Source of the DNA: Rhipicephalus microplus | Lineage: Eukaryota; Arthropoda; Arachnida; Ixodida; Ixodidae | Length of the DNA stretch: 64,000 bases | Assembly: GCF_043290135.1 (NCBI RefSeq) | Contig: NC_134703.1 | Coordinates: 110,012,005 to 110,076,004, forward strand | Reading direction: 5' to 3' | In this document: one piece after another, positions 53,227 through 64,000 of the stretch | Position numbering within the stretch: position 1 is the first letter of the stretch | Layout of the letters: the number at the start of each line of letters is the position of its first letter | The notes under the pieces: generated by a model | Told to the model about the DNA's origin: nothing | Seen by the model: the letters and a program-made list of their open reading frames with translations, nothing else | Database searches by the model: none | Translations under genes and position numbers: made by a program

Positions 53227-54163
53227 TTGGACGGCTGGATAATGTCATCCCGCAGCATTTCATCAACTTGTCTCTTCATGGCCTCACGTTCTCGCGTCGA
53301 AACCCTGTACGGACTCTGACGGAGTGGTCTGGCATTTTCTTCGGTTATGATGCGATGTTTCGTGATTGGGGTCTGCCGAATTTTCGATGACGACGAAAAG
53401 CAATCGTCGTATTGCAGGAGCAGGGCCTTGAGCTGTTCTTGCTTATTGTTCGGAAGTCTGGGATTGACGTCGAAAGCTATGGGAGGGGCTTGGTTCCTCT
53501 GAGCAGGTTCCGCAGAATCGGCGAGGGCGAAAGCACTGGTGGCTTCGACAATTTCTTCGATGTATGCGACCGTTGTTCCTTTGTTCACATGTTTGTACTC
53601 CTTGCTGAAATTCGTGAGCATAACCGTTGGTTTGCCTCCCCGCCGCTCTGCCATTCCTCTTGCGACGCAAATATTTCGGGTGACCAACAGATGCTGACTG
53701 CCTTCAACGACGCCTTTCAAGTCAGGTGATTCAGGAGCGCCGACTGAAATAATGACGCTTGAGCAAGACGGAATGGTGACTTGTTCTTGCAGCACATTCG
53801 AGGCATGGTGTCCTGACGGCGTGCGTGGCGGTAGTGCTTCTTCTGTGGATAACGTTATCGACTTTGTTTTTAGATTGATGACAGCACCATGGAGGCATAA
53901 GAAGTCCATTCCAAGGATGACATCTCTCGAGCAACGCTGTAGGACTACGAAGTCTGTAGGATAAATACGGACGTTAATGGTGACTCTCGCTGAGCAGATT
54001 CCTGCAGGCGTTACGAGATGACCTCCGGCTGTGCGGATTTCAGGGCCTTTCCAAGCTGTCCTAACTTTCTTTAACTTCGCGGCGAATGACCCACTGATGA
54101 CAGAATAGTCGGCTCCAGTATCGACGAGAGCGGTCACACTGTGGCCGTCGATAAGAACGTCGA
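53227..54163 (-). pseudogene. Gypsy-B protease and pol lead-in
   Basis: The aspartic protease motif LVDTGADYSVI and flap/second loop with DVILGMDFLCLHGA are intact. A spacer and the RT lead-in RQTPITKHRIITEENARPLR and QSPYRVSTRE follow. The 304-codon frame ends where the SINE entered. The gag frame reaches this region with TVIRDGELA and changes register near 54160, so gag and pol are joined by a frame change. I cannot tell programmed frameshifting from decay. Confidence 0.92.
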
Positions 54164-54400
54164 GGTCGCTAGTTCACCGTCTCGAATTACAGTTAGGGTG
54201 TGGCGTCGGGTCACGGCTGCGTCGGCTTGTTCCGCTGCTTCCATGTTGCGTCGTCAGGCCACCTTCGGTAAGTGAGCTTTCGCCATCAGGGCTTTGCCTG
54301 TTTGGCGCTGTGTTCGGAAAGCTCCGTCGCGGCGTCGTCGTCGGAGGAGGATTTTCAGTAGTTCGTCGCACAGCAACAGCACCTCCACCGGTTGCTGCCC

Positions 54401-55758
54401 TTAGTTTCCCGGATACGGGCTAGGAGACCGGCGCCGCGTTGGGCCAGAGAACTGCCGGTGGTGCGGTGACGTGCGGCAGCTGGGCAACGGCGAACGCGAA
54501 GGGCTTCGTGGTGTCCACCGAGTTCCTGTCAGGTAGTCGGCGATATCACGTGGTCGTTCGCCTGGCTGTGGACACGGTGCATTGACGGCGAAGCCACGCA
54601 GTCCCATCTGTCGGTACTGGCAACGGCGGTATGTGTGTCCGGCCTCGCCGCAGTGGTAGCAGAGCGGGCGATGGTCAGGGGTGCGCCAGACGTCAGTCTT
54701 CCTCGGTGCACTGCGCAGGGCCGCTGGCGAACGGTCTGATGTCGGTGGGGGTGGTGGCGGCGGTGGCGTCTGTCGACGGAAGTGTGATGGGACGGCGTTT
54801 TGGCGTGGACGGGGAGGAGCGTTGTGGCGCAGTACAGCGGCGTAGCTCATAGCTTCCGGCTCGGGCAGCGGTGCGTGGGGAATTTGAAGCGATTGCCGAA
54901 CTTCTTCTCGCACAATGTCGGCGATTGAATCCACTTGAGGCTGTGCCGAAGGCAACAGCTTGCGCAGCTGTTCCCGCACGATCGCTCGGATCGTTTCACG
55001 CAGGTCTCCGGAGATACTGGCTTGAACAGCAGCGCAGTCTGCAGTCAGGCGACGATTATACTGTCTGGTGCACATGTCCAGGGTCTTTTCGATAGTGGTC
55101 GCTTAGGCTACTTGGACGGTTTTCGGTGGGTTTCTCATCAGTCCCGCGAAGAGCTCCTGTTTGACCCCTCGCATGAGGAAACGAACTTTTTTATCCTCAG
55201 ACATGTCTGGGTGAGCGTGACGGAATAGACGGGTCATTTTTTCTGTGAAAAAGGTGACATTTTCATTTGGTAGCTGAACCCGGGTCTCCAATAAAGCAGC
55301 GGCCCTCTCTTTGCGAGCGACGCTCGCGAACGTTTGCAGGAATGCACCGCAGAAAACATCCCACGTTCGGAGCGTGGACTCTCGATTTTCGAGCCAGGTC
55401 CTTGCGGTGTCTTCCAAATAGAAGAACACACGTTGCAGCTTTTCGGCATGGTCCCAGTGGTTGAGGGCGGCACACGGTCGTATGTTTCTAGCCAGGACTC
55501 CGGGTCTTCGAACGATGACCCATGGAAAATTGGTGGTTCCCTGGGTTGATGCATGACCATCGTAGGCTGGGACGCTGCGGCTGTCATTGTCGCTGCAGTC
55601 GCGGTCATGGCCTTGGTATTCCGCGCCTTGTATTGTAGAAGCCCGTACTCCAGTGGTAGTCCTTGCTGTCGGCGGCTTGTTCGCTGCTCCTGGTTGGCGT
55701 CGGTGTCTTCTCCGCGACGTGGGTTGGGTTTACGGCTTGACGGGGGCGTCCGGTACAT
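54401..55758 (-). pseudogene. Gypsy-B gag, one frameshift and one stop
   Basis: ATG 55758 (MYRTPPSSRKPN) opens 25 bases after the LTR. A matrix/capsid-like part has REPPIFHGSSFEDPESWLE; a one-base loss near 55472 shifts the frame, and capsid continues with RVFFYLEDTARTWLENRE and HPDMSEDKKVRFLMRGVK. A TAA at 55103-55105 interrupts; the same frame resumes with ATTIEKTLDMCTRQYNRRL. The zinc knuckle CYHCGEAGHTYRRC is intact, followed by a basic Pro/Arg-rich tail. It would form the particle shell and package RNA if intact. Confidence 0.9.
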
Positions 55759-55767
55759 GAACGAAGC

Positions 55768-55782
55768 AGCACCTCCACCAGA
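55768..55782 (-). promoter_or_regulatory. Gypsy-B primer-binding site
   Basis: Two bases after the LTR, the minus strand reads TGGTGGAGGTGCTG, starting with TGG as expected for pairing with a tRNA 3' CCA. The same 14 bases follow the Gypsy-A LTR. I could not assign the tRNA. Confidence 0.75.
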
Positions 55783-56190
55783 TGTCTCGGGGTCGTGACG
55801 TGGCCGAAGACAAGAGACTTCGTGTTGGGATTTAACTGTTTATTTGGGCAAACCTGTGTCCGGTAAAAGGAAAGTCCAATTACAGCAGCAGTCTCGCACA
55901 GATAGCAGTCTCGGACTGATAACGGCGAACGGAGTGTCGGCCTTCGATCAACAACTGACAATCGGCGAAGCGCATCGGCATTTATACTCTTGCCGTCGAA
56001 TGTTCTAGCGTTATCGCTGGCGGTGGCGTAGGTTCCAGAACAATCTGTACCGTTCGCACAGTGGGCGTGATCTTATCGAAATGATCTACTACAGTCCGGA
56101 ACCTTCTCGAAAACAGCAGGCGCGGTTTGCGCTGAGAATTGTGTGGTGTTTTGGGACGATAACAAAAACTTGGGAAATGGAACGGGGCAA
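55783..56190 (-). repeat. 5' LTR of Gypsy-B
   Basis: 408 bp from 'tgtctcgggg' to 'gaacggggca', with the same TATA-like and AATAAA elements as the 3' LTR. Confidence 0.95.
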
Positions 56191-56194
56191 TATT

Positions 56195-56890
56195 CACATG
56201 TATACGACAGCACTGTATATTTAAGCTAGTTTTAAGCTAGACAAACAAGTCATCTCGCAGTACCAATTGTCTCTCTCAATCACTGTCAATGCTCGGAATT
56301 CAGTGGCATAAAGCTTTAACTGACTCACGTTCGAGGCCTTCGGAGTGTTCGGGTGGCAAGTCTTCGGGGAGGCCGATACAAGGGGGGTACAGGTCAAAGT
56401 CTTCGTTGTCGTCCTCTTGGACGGCAACTGCCTGAAGCACCGTAGTAATGCCGGAACCGATGCAGTAGCTGTAACGCCTGGCACCGCTCTGGTATTGCTG
56501 CAGCACCTCCTACACCGTGGTCGTACCGAAACGTGCGGTTAATATTGCCATGCGTTCAAGTAAGACCTGGCTATCTTTGTCACATGGTCAGTTGTGTTGA
56601 TAACAATACTTTGGTTTTAGGTGAACGCTTTGATGAAGAGGCGCACGTAGGATTAAGTACTGCGCAGGCGCCGATCTCAAGCCGAGTCCGTGGGGAGGGT
56701 GTGCGAGCCGTTTCTCGTTTTGCGAATCCCCCAACCGAGCATTTGTTGTTGGGAAGCGTATCCTTGCGGCTGGCTCCCCGTGGCCGTGTAATTGCCAAAT
56801 TATTTTTTTGTCATGAACACAAGTTCACTAAATAAATACCTCTCAGTTTTATTACTTTTTGTGCCTGTTTAACCACACCGTACATCTGGA
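56195..56890. other. No gene recognised
   Basis: Short ORFs on both strands only; no repeats recognised. Confidence 0.5.
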
Positions 56891-57905
56891 ATGTGATGAT
56901 GATGATATATGGTGTTTTTTGGCGCAAGGGCCATTTGATGGCCAAAGAGCGCCAATTCATGGGACATCGAATGTGGACCATGATTGTGATTAGCGGCTGT
57001 ATAAGGGCCATAAAAATCCTCGCGGTAAGACGGGTAAAAACATACAAGTAATAAAATGATGACCATGCCGTGAAATGTGTGTGTGGTGTGAATAGATGAC
57101 AAAAGTTGGTGATAATAAAAGACGATGGTGGATATGTGTGGCTTTAGCACAAGTGCCTCACACGTTCATACCCTTGCGTCCAAGGGCCGTGAGGCACGTG
57201 CTTTCTTGTGTAATCACCGCAGCAAAAACCTCTCTGGAGAGGTCATGCTACGGGATGCCCGGGTATATGACATGAAAACTATGAATTTCTTTAAAAAACG
57301 CTAACAATGATTTGTGACTAAAAAGTGGTTCCCTACCGACGAACATTGCAGGGTGTAAAGGTATATGTTGTCGGTAGGGTAATGGAAAGTGTTGTCTTCT
57401 AAGAGTGTCTAATTGTTTACATTGGATTAAAACGTGAAGAACTGTTAATGCCTCACCACATTTATCACACAATGGTGAATCACCACCGGACAAAAGATGT
57501 GTGTGTGTCGTGTATGTATGTCCTATCCTGAGTCTCGTTAGTGTTACCTCTGTATGACGCGATTTCGATACGGGCAGCCAATGACCAAGGTGTGGCTTAA
57601 TAACGTGTAGTTTGTTTTGTGTTTGTGTATCCCACTTGCTCTGCCAGTAGTCCCTGAGGGTTCGTTTAAGAGACGGCTTAAGATCAAGGGCCGGGATTGA
57701 TATGGATGTAATGGCAGTGTTCTCATGGACGGATGCAGCGAGCTGATCCGCCCTCCCGTTGCCTTGGATCTCACAGGCATCTGGAATGTGACATGGCTGG
57801 TAAGGGTTTTTATGATCCAGAGAACGCCCCCAGGAAGGAGCCGCAACAACTCGGTCCCCTTACGGATCGTCGAAAACGACCATACGTAAGAGACCGACAC
57901 TGAAG
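56891..57905 (-). mobile_element. LINE-C, 5'-truncated LINE
   Basis: On the minus strand the 3' end is 'aaaaaacaccatatatcatc' with ATC repeats, preceded by a UTR and the ORF2 C-terminal region. Only the RNase H end onward remains. The left junction bases 'catctggaatgtga' (56884) also occur inside the element at 57779, perhaps by chance. It lies between Gypsy-B and Gypsy-C. Confidence 0.85.
57248..57880 (-). pseudogene. LINE-C ORF2 RNase H end and zinc motif
   Basis: Minus-strand EIQGNGRADQLAASVHENTA is the last RNase H motif, here with the normal Asp. DYWQSKWDTQTQNKLH, EVTLTRLRIGHTYTTH and CDKCGEALTVLHVLIQC follow, ending at 57248 after FHVIYPGIP. The frame is shifted near 57490-57550. Upstream RT and endonuclease are missing. 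Confidence 0.85.
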
Positions 57906-57925
57906 AACTCCGAGGTTGGCACCGA

Positions 57926-59045
57926 TTGCTGCGCCTGCCAACAGAATTGGAGCCTATGCCTGTTGGGGCACGTAAGACAACTAAGAAAACAAGCAGCATC
58001 ATGGAAAACACGTCAACCAGCCTAGTCACGTTCACCAGCCGCGGCATTCACTCATCTTTTGGAAAACCGCAGCTGAACACTGACGAATGGCTCGGCAAAT
58101 TTCAAACTGTTTCGACCTTCAACAACTGGTCCAACACCAAGAAGCTGCGAAACGTATACTTCTCATTAGACGAGTCTGCGAAGACGTGGTACAAAACCAC
58201 GAAAGGAACCTGACCGGTTGGGCAGTTATCCGGACGAGTTTCACCCAACTTTTGCGATTACCATCCGAAAAGAACATGGTGAACCGAGACAAGAATAAAA
58301 CAGCCAAACGATAGTGTTATAGTTTACGCTGAGGAAATGAAGGTTCTCTTCAGCCGCGCTAATTTAGAGATCTGGTGCGAAACCTGCCAGCCACGGTTGA
58401 GGATTTCATTGGTAAGCAGGCAACAATGAAGTGGGTGCTCACTATTCAATTATGAGAGTACGAACGCCAATTAGCAGCTGTTCAAACCACGCATATCGAT
58501 TGAAACTGCATGGAAACAACCAGTTTTCGCCATAGAATTCGCTCAATCGTTTTCGAGGAGCCGAACCACAAGTGCCCTCTTTGTCCGACGTGATCTGGGA
58601 AAAACTACAACACGCTCTTGCATTGACTCAGTGGACACCACAAGCATTACAGCCGAAATGTCTGACACCCGACGTAATGACTTATGTTGCCCAACTACGC
58701 AGTTAAACACATCCGGCCCGGTCGCGAAGGAAGCCTTACACGCCCACGGCCCACTCTCAACATTACCGGCTGCAACAACAGCCGCAGCAGTACTTGACCA
58801 TGCGACTATTGCAGCCACTTTTTCGCAACCTCATACTTCCGTTATCTGTGCCACGGAAGAACGACGTGTGTCGCACACCAGACCCCAAACCACTCTTTCC
58901 ACTGCGGTGAACCTTGACACATTCTACGAGAATGCGCCTTCCGCAGTTTAGGCCTTCGTGGATTTTCCGTTGACGCTCCAACCTCGAAAACCCGGCGGAA
59001 AGCCTCGAGACGTCGAGAAGTACCTACAAGACGCCCCAAAATGAG
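57926..59045 (+). pseudogene. Gypsy-C gag remnant
   Basis: LNTDEWLGKFQTVSTFNNWS then KKLRNVYFSLDESAKTWYK is gag capsid, comparable to WLETYDR and YLEDTARTWLEN in Gypsy-B. A knuckle trace survives near 58870-59030 as SHTRPQTT...FYENAPS and PGGKPRDVEKYL, aligning with the Gypsy-B region CYHCGEAGHTYRRC...RPRDIADYL, but its Cys residues are lost. Confidence 0.82.
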
Positions 59046-59394
59046 ACCTCTGGTCACTCCAGGTCTTCTTCACCGTATGAACAACGCTCCCTTTCACCAC
59101 ACTCACGATATTCTAACCCTGGGCAAAGATCGCTCCTACCTGGTAGGGGAAGCTGCATGCAGAGACGTCTGAAGACGCTGCCGCGTTGAAGCTCTTAATA
59201 GCCTCTCGCGACGAGTCCAAGGTGAGAGACTATAATTGAAATTCAACACAATGTGCCGCACATGCGACAGCGCGGCGCGAGACGTCCAAGATTCCTAAAC
59301 CTAACTACGCTCGCCCCCGAAGTAGAAGTGATCGTACGAGGCGACACACTACGCCGCCGATGGCTGAACAACGCCGTAGCAGGATGCCAGGCAC

Positions 59395-59539
59395 CGGCTT
59401 GCACGTGATCATTGAACAAAGTTCGATTACCGCCCTCGGGGACACCGGAGCTGATTATTCGGTGATACGTGCACAGTTTGTAGCGCGGCTCAGGAAGGTG
59501 ACAACAATTTGTGATGGCCCGCAAATTCTTACTGCGTAA
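59395..59539 (+). pseudogene. Gypsy-C protease fragment
   Basis: LHVIIEQSSITALGDTGADYS then VIRAQFVARLRKVT matches the Gypsy-B protease start; the Asp-Thr-Gly triad (from 59441) is intact. A stop follows near 59537. Confidence 0.85.
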
Positions 59540-60000
59540 GGGCTTCTCATAATGCCGTTAGGAAGATGTACGAAACGGGTGACTATTCCTGGTCACGTTC
59601 ACACAGGAATCTTCGTGATCATGCAGCGAGGCTCTAGAGACATCTTCCTCAGGATGCAGATCCTCCGAGAAAATAATGCGGTAATCAACTAGCGTGTGCG
59701 GTCTGTAACTCTGTGTAGGGAAGAAACATCTGCGGAGGAAGTCAAACCACGGGCCAGGCTTGCTATCATTAACGGGCAGGTTGGCATTCCAACCTTGCGA
59801 CAAATTGGCCTCCAGGAATGCGGAAGAAAGCCCAAGTAGCTATGGTAGAAAGAAACACTGAGCTCTGGTGGAACCGTGAAGTAGGTGTCGCACATTGGAT
59901 GGTTCACCGGTATCAAGGCCACGGAGAATAGGTCATAACGATGCTCACCTCGGAACGCTAGTACCTGAACAAGGGTACTATATGATCCTGAAGGAAACTG

Positions 60001-60313
60001 ATGATGACTGATAGAAATTTGATGACTGAAAAGGAGTGCCTTGGCGTCGTTTGGTCCTTCACTAAATTTCGCCTATATATACGGTTATCGCAAATCATTC
60101 AGAGTTGTGACCCACCACCATGCCCTTTTCTGGCTGCCGAAGCTGAAAGACCCTTTTGGCCACCTTCCCCGCTGGCGTATACATCCACTGGAGTTTGACG
60201 TCGCCATCGGCTATAAATCTGGACAAAATCACTATGTCGACGACTTCCCCCCAGAGCACCCGTTGAGCCTCCTTCAGCTAGCTAAAGCGATGACGGTGCT
60301 TTTTGGCCGTTAA
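60001..60313 (+). pseudogene. Gypsy-C RNase H fragment
   Basis: LMTEKECLGVVWSFTKFRLY, a frame change, then VTHHHALFWLPKLKDPFGHL and IGYKSGQNHYVDDFPPEHP correspond to the RNase H end of gypsy pol (compare [20 protein letters not shown] in Gypsy-B). Confidence 0.85.
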
Positions 60314-60569
60314 GTGCCAGCTCAATTGCACAAAGTGCACAGAACAGTGCGATACCCTGGACCTACGTAACGTCAACGAATACCTAGAAAGAACAAATGA
60401 TTCACCACCACTGCTTTTGAAACAATCCCTTTCACTGCTATGCCTCCGAAACAACGTTCTCTGCAGGAAAATCTTTCAGCGGAACAGAGCAACGTACAGC
60501 CGTCAGCACTTTCAACAGGAACGCTCCGCCGCGTGTCCTGCACCAGTTTGACGCTGACACCAGGTACGT

Positions 60570-61300
60570 TTGGGTTCTGTTACCAAGATGCTAACCATAC
60601 ATGCCGACATACTCTCCAGGCCTTCCGGGATATCATCTTGGCAAAAGCGCCCAGATATTCGCGGCTGGCATCAATCAAACTAGCCCTGGCCGTTCGTGTT
60701 AAAGGTGCTAACGGCTGTACATACTCAACGTGCCGACAAGCCTGTGACAAGAAGTCCCACATGCGCCTCACGGTTCACCTACTGCCGGACATCTTGGTGC
60801 TATTCGTACTTTGAGAAGGTTACAAAAAGTATTATTGGCCTCGTCTGACCCCTGAATTTACGCACTACGTGAAATGCTGTCGAGATGCTCAACGTAGAAC
60901 AGCCCCACCTAAAAGACATGGCAGATTTTTTCAACACATCGATATACTTTCAGTACCTTCCAACAAAATAGACGTGCATCTGCTTGGCCCCTTTACAACT
61001 TTGAATTCCGGTAAACAGGGGATAGTGATAGCAACCGACCATCTTACACGTTTTGCCTAAACAAAGGCGCTGCAGCCGAGTGTACGCTTGAAGTTGCTCG
61101 ATTTTTTTCTAAGCTACATTGTTTTTGGACATTGCGCACGCGTGGTCTTCATTACCGACAGGGTAACGGTATTTACGGCGCAGCTAATGCAGTGAAATCT
61201 GCATTTCAGCCACACCAACAATCGCCCAATGACTGATTGTCACTCTCAAATTAATGGCCTGATTAAACGTTTGCACAGAACGCTCGCCGATATGCTCTGA
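60570..61300 (+). pseudogene. Gypsy-C integrase remnant
   Basis: Zinc-region trace AHLGAIRTL-like and YVKCCRDAQRRTAPPKRH, core parts KIDVHLLGPFTTLNSGKQGI and VIATDHLTRFA, VVFITDRVTVFTAQL, and a last motif INGLIKRLHRTLADML are spread over several frames with stops. The catalytic Asp of DLLGP reads His, and the Glu after NGL is Lys, so it cannot be active. Confidence 0.82.
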
Positions 61301-61560
61301 ATATATGTAGATGTCAGCGCAAGACCTAGAGGAGATTTCGCCCCAAGTAACATTCGCTGACAATACAGCACACCAGGAGACAACGAGAGCTTGTCTTCAA
61401 GCTTGTCTATACGGCTGAGAAGTCTCGATGCGATGCGATGTTGCCTCACGTTGGAGTACGCTGGAGCTTACGTTGCCCAGAAGGCTAACGGCAAGCCATT
61501 CATATACACCGTTCACTCTTTGGTACTCATCAGAACTTCCGACACTTTAGAGCGTTCTTG

Positions 61561-62544
61561 TTATTAGTGATAAGATGATGCGATGGGTTCGCCCTGGGCG
61601 TGCTTTAACGGTAGTCGCCCCCACGAAGCGCCGCCTCCACAGAGCGTGATCACTCCCGCACGTTTGCTTATAGGACTTGTAATTCAGGAAACGTCGAAGT
61701 TCACTTCACCCGCTGCCGAGGCCGCGTTCACAGAAGGCCTGTCCTGTGTATATTTGTGCGCTCTTTTTCATGCGTTGTTCTGTTGGAACAGCGCACTTTA
61801 TGTGTCGATCTGCGACAGTTGTTAGTCCACACTCGTCTTGTGTATGCTAATTCTTTGTGTGTTTACTATTTGAGGTGTGCGCTATTTCGAGCTACTTGCC
61901 ATTTCTAATGCGACTTAGCCATTTGTTGCTGTTGCTGAAACAGTGCATAATAAACACTTGCCACTTATTGACACTTGCCATCCTTCTTGTGACTTGGAAA
62001 TTTGTTGCTTTTGTTGAAACGATGCATATTGAACACTCAATTACCTCTGTAAAGAAAGCATTTACTTTCGTGTTATACCGATTGCTATATAGGCGCATCA
62101 GCCACGTTTTTTTTGTCATGACTTGTTCGATGAAGATTCGCACTGAAGTGATATCAGTGGCATACAATCACATCGGCAATTTTTTTTCGTTGAAATGCTA
62201 TATAGTTGTGTTCGTGCTTGGACATGCGACTAATGAGATAGTCAGTACGAATCGCCAGAAGAAGTAAAGAAATGCAGCGCACACGTGTTTTTTTGTTTTT
62301 TTTATGAACGACAATATTATTGGCGTTGAACTGACTCATACATGTTGCTAATCCAGGGTACACATCACAGATCGCTCTTTCCTGAGAGCTCCAGACTGAA
62401 ATAATGCATTTACTCACCTTTGTCTGGAGGTATTAGTATAAAATACCGGGATCCTGAGACAGAGGTCACGAAGATCAGCTGCTGATGTGGCGACGAATGA
62501 AAGATGCACTTGAACGAAGACCGGAAAATGGTGATGAGTATTTA
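61561..62544. other. No gene recognised
   Basis: A stretch around 61600-61830 may be a remnant LTR of Gypsy-C. The remainder is AT-rich, with a chance ORF at 61857-62267 and T runs. Confidence 0.45.
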
Positions 62545-63205
62545 TTGAACTGTATAGAAGTACGATAAACAAAACGCCTGACTAGTACGTGTGAGGTAGA
62601 TTGCACCGGTGACTTTTCCGGGTATCATTGAAAAAAACAAACTATTCAAGTAGCACTAAACCAGGCGTTTCCACCTGAAAAGTCACTGTTGTGACAAAAA
62701 CGCCACATTGTGTCATAGGCCATGGAAATCGTTGGGGAGACACTGCTTCCGGATGTCTTTGAAGCATTTGTTAATTGTAGGCGCTCCTTATCAAAGCGCG
62801 CCTTTTCCAGAGCCAGCTTGGCCTCTCGAAGGTTCAGCTCGCAATCCCGGACCTTAAATAAATAACAGAAGTACTTCACTTTGGCAAGCAAAAGATAAAG
62901 AAAGCGCGCGAAATTTTCGTTGGAATGCCTCTTGTTAAACTTGCTTCACTTGATAAATACCAGTGTGCACGCAATCATGTTTAGCCTATATCGCATGCAG
63001 AGCCGAATCAGGTCATGAAAAAGGGTAGCAAAGTTTGTTCGCTATATACAAAGTTTCTTGTTAAATGTTTGCTCTACCAAACTCGGCATCCGGTTTGCAC
63101 AAAATCTCTGATACGAAAGCGAATGATTGGGCTTGGAACCAACTATAATCGATATAGTAAGTACGCATGTGATTGTGACGTTAAGTTCGACGCAAATGGA
63201 GGAAA
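62545..63205 (-). repeat. Exon-containing duplicated block, copy 2
   Basis: Direct homologue of 40085-40745 with landmarks in the same order. The left flank (from about 62450) is also partly shared with 39740-39845, where copy 1 has an extra roughly 250 bp. Confidence 0.88.
62646..62852 (-). CDS. Putative last exon, coiled-coil C-terminus, copy 2
   Basis: After a TTATTTAAG acceptor it reads VRDCELNLREAKLALEKARF then DKERLQLTNASKTSGSSVS, PTISMAYDTMWRF. Loss of one T relative to copy 1 just after TMWRF shifts the end to CHNSDFSGGNAWFSAT and a later stop. Acidic and basic heptads suggest a coiled coil. Probably from the same gene family as the Myb/SANT-like exons, by resemblance of architecture only. 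The altered end suggests copy 2 or copy 1 is a pseudogene. Confidence 0.5.
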   Translation of the reverse strand, partial: VRDCELNLREAKLALEKARFDKERLQLTNASKTSGSSVSPTISMAYDTMWRFCHNSDFSGGNAWFSAT

Positions 63206-63244
63206 CCAAAGGTTCCACAACCATTTCAAATGACTTATAAATTG

Positions 63245-63655
63245 GCAGATCCCGCGTACAGTGAGAATCGATGATATGCGAAGCACGAACGAGAAATGTT
63301 TATATGTCACTTTAATATCAGCACAACGTTACGACGAGGGAGTAAATGGTACCGTACATGACTTCTGTGTTATGATTACCGTGTTTGAATGTGTCGTCTA
63401 CCTTCGTCATCTATTCACGTCACGTGATACCAAATTTAGTATATGTCGAGCTAGCGAAACGGCCGCGAGCACACTATCAGCGTGGTATGTTTTCATGTTC
63501 TTACATGATAGTGTGCCAGGATTATCACGTTTGCACCGGTCATATATCTTGTCGTCCATTGACGTCACCTAACACCGAACTTGGTATATGTAGAGCTAGC
63601 ACAACCACCGCGAACACAGATCTAACGGCCCAGTATACTCCTATGTTGCGGTGAC
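63245..63655 (-). mobile_element. Composite repeat of the 13-14 kb family, opposite orientation
   Basis: The reverse complement reproduces the 14600-14720 end block ('cgtaacgttgtgctgat', 'aaagtgacatat', 'catttctc.ttcgtgct') and then two tandem units with 'catgt.agaacatga', 'gcggccgtttcgctagc' and 'caaatttggtat'. Confidence 0.85.
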
Positions 63656-64000
63656 GTGCGCGCACGCTGGGCAGAGTGACGCTACGTTGTCAAAAACGCG
63701 AGCACTCTGAAGTATGATGCCAGGCGCGACCGCCGCGACCATCGTCCGGACGGTCGGCGCGGCCCGACGGCAACCAGCGCGAAATGGGACATGCTGCATT
63801 TCACACCGATGCATTACTCAGACAACTATGCGACTCCCTCTTTTCGTGACGGAGGGACGCCGGACGCGCTGAAATGCACCTGTCTCAAAGCAACGCAGCG
63901 TGGCGCGCGCCTGCGACTATATGAAAGGACAGGCGCCTGGCGTAGCAACGCTGGCGTGACGTGATAAAATGAACGCCGGCGAGCACGCACACAGCGTCAC
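63656..64000. other. GC-rich sequence running off the window
   Basis: Markedly more GC-rich than its surroundings, with many CG dinucleotides ('ggacggtcggcgcggcccga'). It directly continues the composite repeat and is probably more of the same element family. No ORF of note. Confidence 0.5.

Larger units (their letters stand above)
49965..56190 (-). mobile_element. Gypsy-B, nearly complete Ty3/gypsy element
   Basis: Read on the minus strand, the 6.2-kb element has a 5' LTR (55783-56190), a primer-binding site, gag, protease, RT, RNase H, integrase, a purine tract (AGAGGGGGGCAA, minus strand before 50371) and a 3' LTR (49965-50371). LTR ends are TG...CA with a 4-bp TSD. The order RT-RNase H-integrase is that of typical gypsy elements. 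Two frameshifts, several stops and a 239-bp SINE inside RT inactivate it. The LTRs differ at only a modest number of sites, so the insertion is fairly recent. Confidence 0.95.
57926..61560 (+). mobile_element. Gypsy-C, strongly decayed gypsy element
   Basis: Plus-strand fragments occur in normal gypsy order: gag, knuckle remnant, protease, RNase H, integrase. All are riddled with stops and frameshifts, and RT is nearly unrecognisable (59540-60000). No LTRs were identified; 61610-61830 might be an old 3' LTR. It is much older than Gypsy-B. Confidence 0.85.

Noticed and set aside
61857..62267. 136-codon plus-strand ORF, membrane-like
   Set aside because: Hydrophobicity comes from T-rich sequence; no homology recognised and an overlapping antisense ORF is present.
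1..64000. Endogenous viral element or toxin gene
   Set aside because: No viral structural or polymerase genes beyond retrotransposon pol were seen, and no env-like ORF follows any integrase.

Overview
The window looks like intergenic or intronic DNA from a hard tick (Ixodidae, probably a metastriate such as Rhipicephalus). Three things point there: several copies of a tRNA-headed SINE matching the ixodid Ruka family, a 13-14 kb repeat with tetranucleotide arrays of a type I recall from tick genomes, and many LINE and LTR retrotransposons with arthropod-type domains. Nothing is organised like a prokaryote: there are no operons, and the long ORFs are all retrotransposon proteins. Most other ORFs are chance or antisense readings. 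The species assignment is inference.

Layout. 0-7.7 kb: an old SINE, a 61-bp tandem repeat, then an apparently complete I-like LINE (LINE-A) with ORF1, ORF2, a polyadenylation signal, a (CCAT)n tail and a 12-bp target-site duplication (TSD). 8-10.4 kb: two minus-strand exons of a Myb/SANT-like DNA-binding protein. 10.4-26.7 kb: no recognisable protein gene, but microsatellites, a composite repeat at 13.3-14.7 kb, a young SINE at 15.4 kb with a 14-bp TSD, a 0.9-kb tandem duplication with foldback arms (15.7-17.3 kb), and an old 1.7-1.9-kb segmental duplication (19.3-21.0 and 23.3-25.2 kb).

26.7-38.1 kb is a nested stack. A decayed second I-like LINE (LINE-B) was split twice. The first split is a 1.1-kb insertion holding a 269-bp inverted-repeat hairpin and a small repetitive ORF. 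The second is a 5-kb LTR element whose 821-aa ORF joins a SCAN-like gag, a protease, an integrase tail and the start of RT. The integrase-before-RT order is the hallmark of Gmr1-like Ty3/gypsy elements.

40-44.2 kb: a last-exon copy of the Myb/SANT-like type, then a rearranged gypsy element inside a (TA)n microsatellite, with 129-bp LTRs, gag inverted against integrase, and a LINE tail inside it. 49.96-56.19 kb: a nearly complete gypsy element (Gypsy-B, minus strand) with 407/408-bp LTRs, interrupted in RT by a Ruka-like SINE with a 15-bp TSD. 56.9-61.6 kb: a truncated LINE (LINE-C) and a heavily decayed gypsy copy (Gypsy-C). 62.5-64 kb: a second copy of the 40-kb exon block, then the 14-kb repeat family in opposite orientation.

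The proteins do not form a pathway. They are copying machineries of separate selfish elements: LINE endonuclease/RT/RNase H, and gypsy Gag/protease/RT/RNase H/integrase. The SINEs presumably borrow a LINE machinery. Only the Myb/SANT-like exons could belong to a host or domesticated gene.
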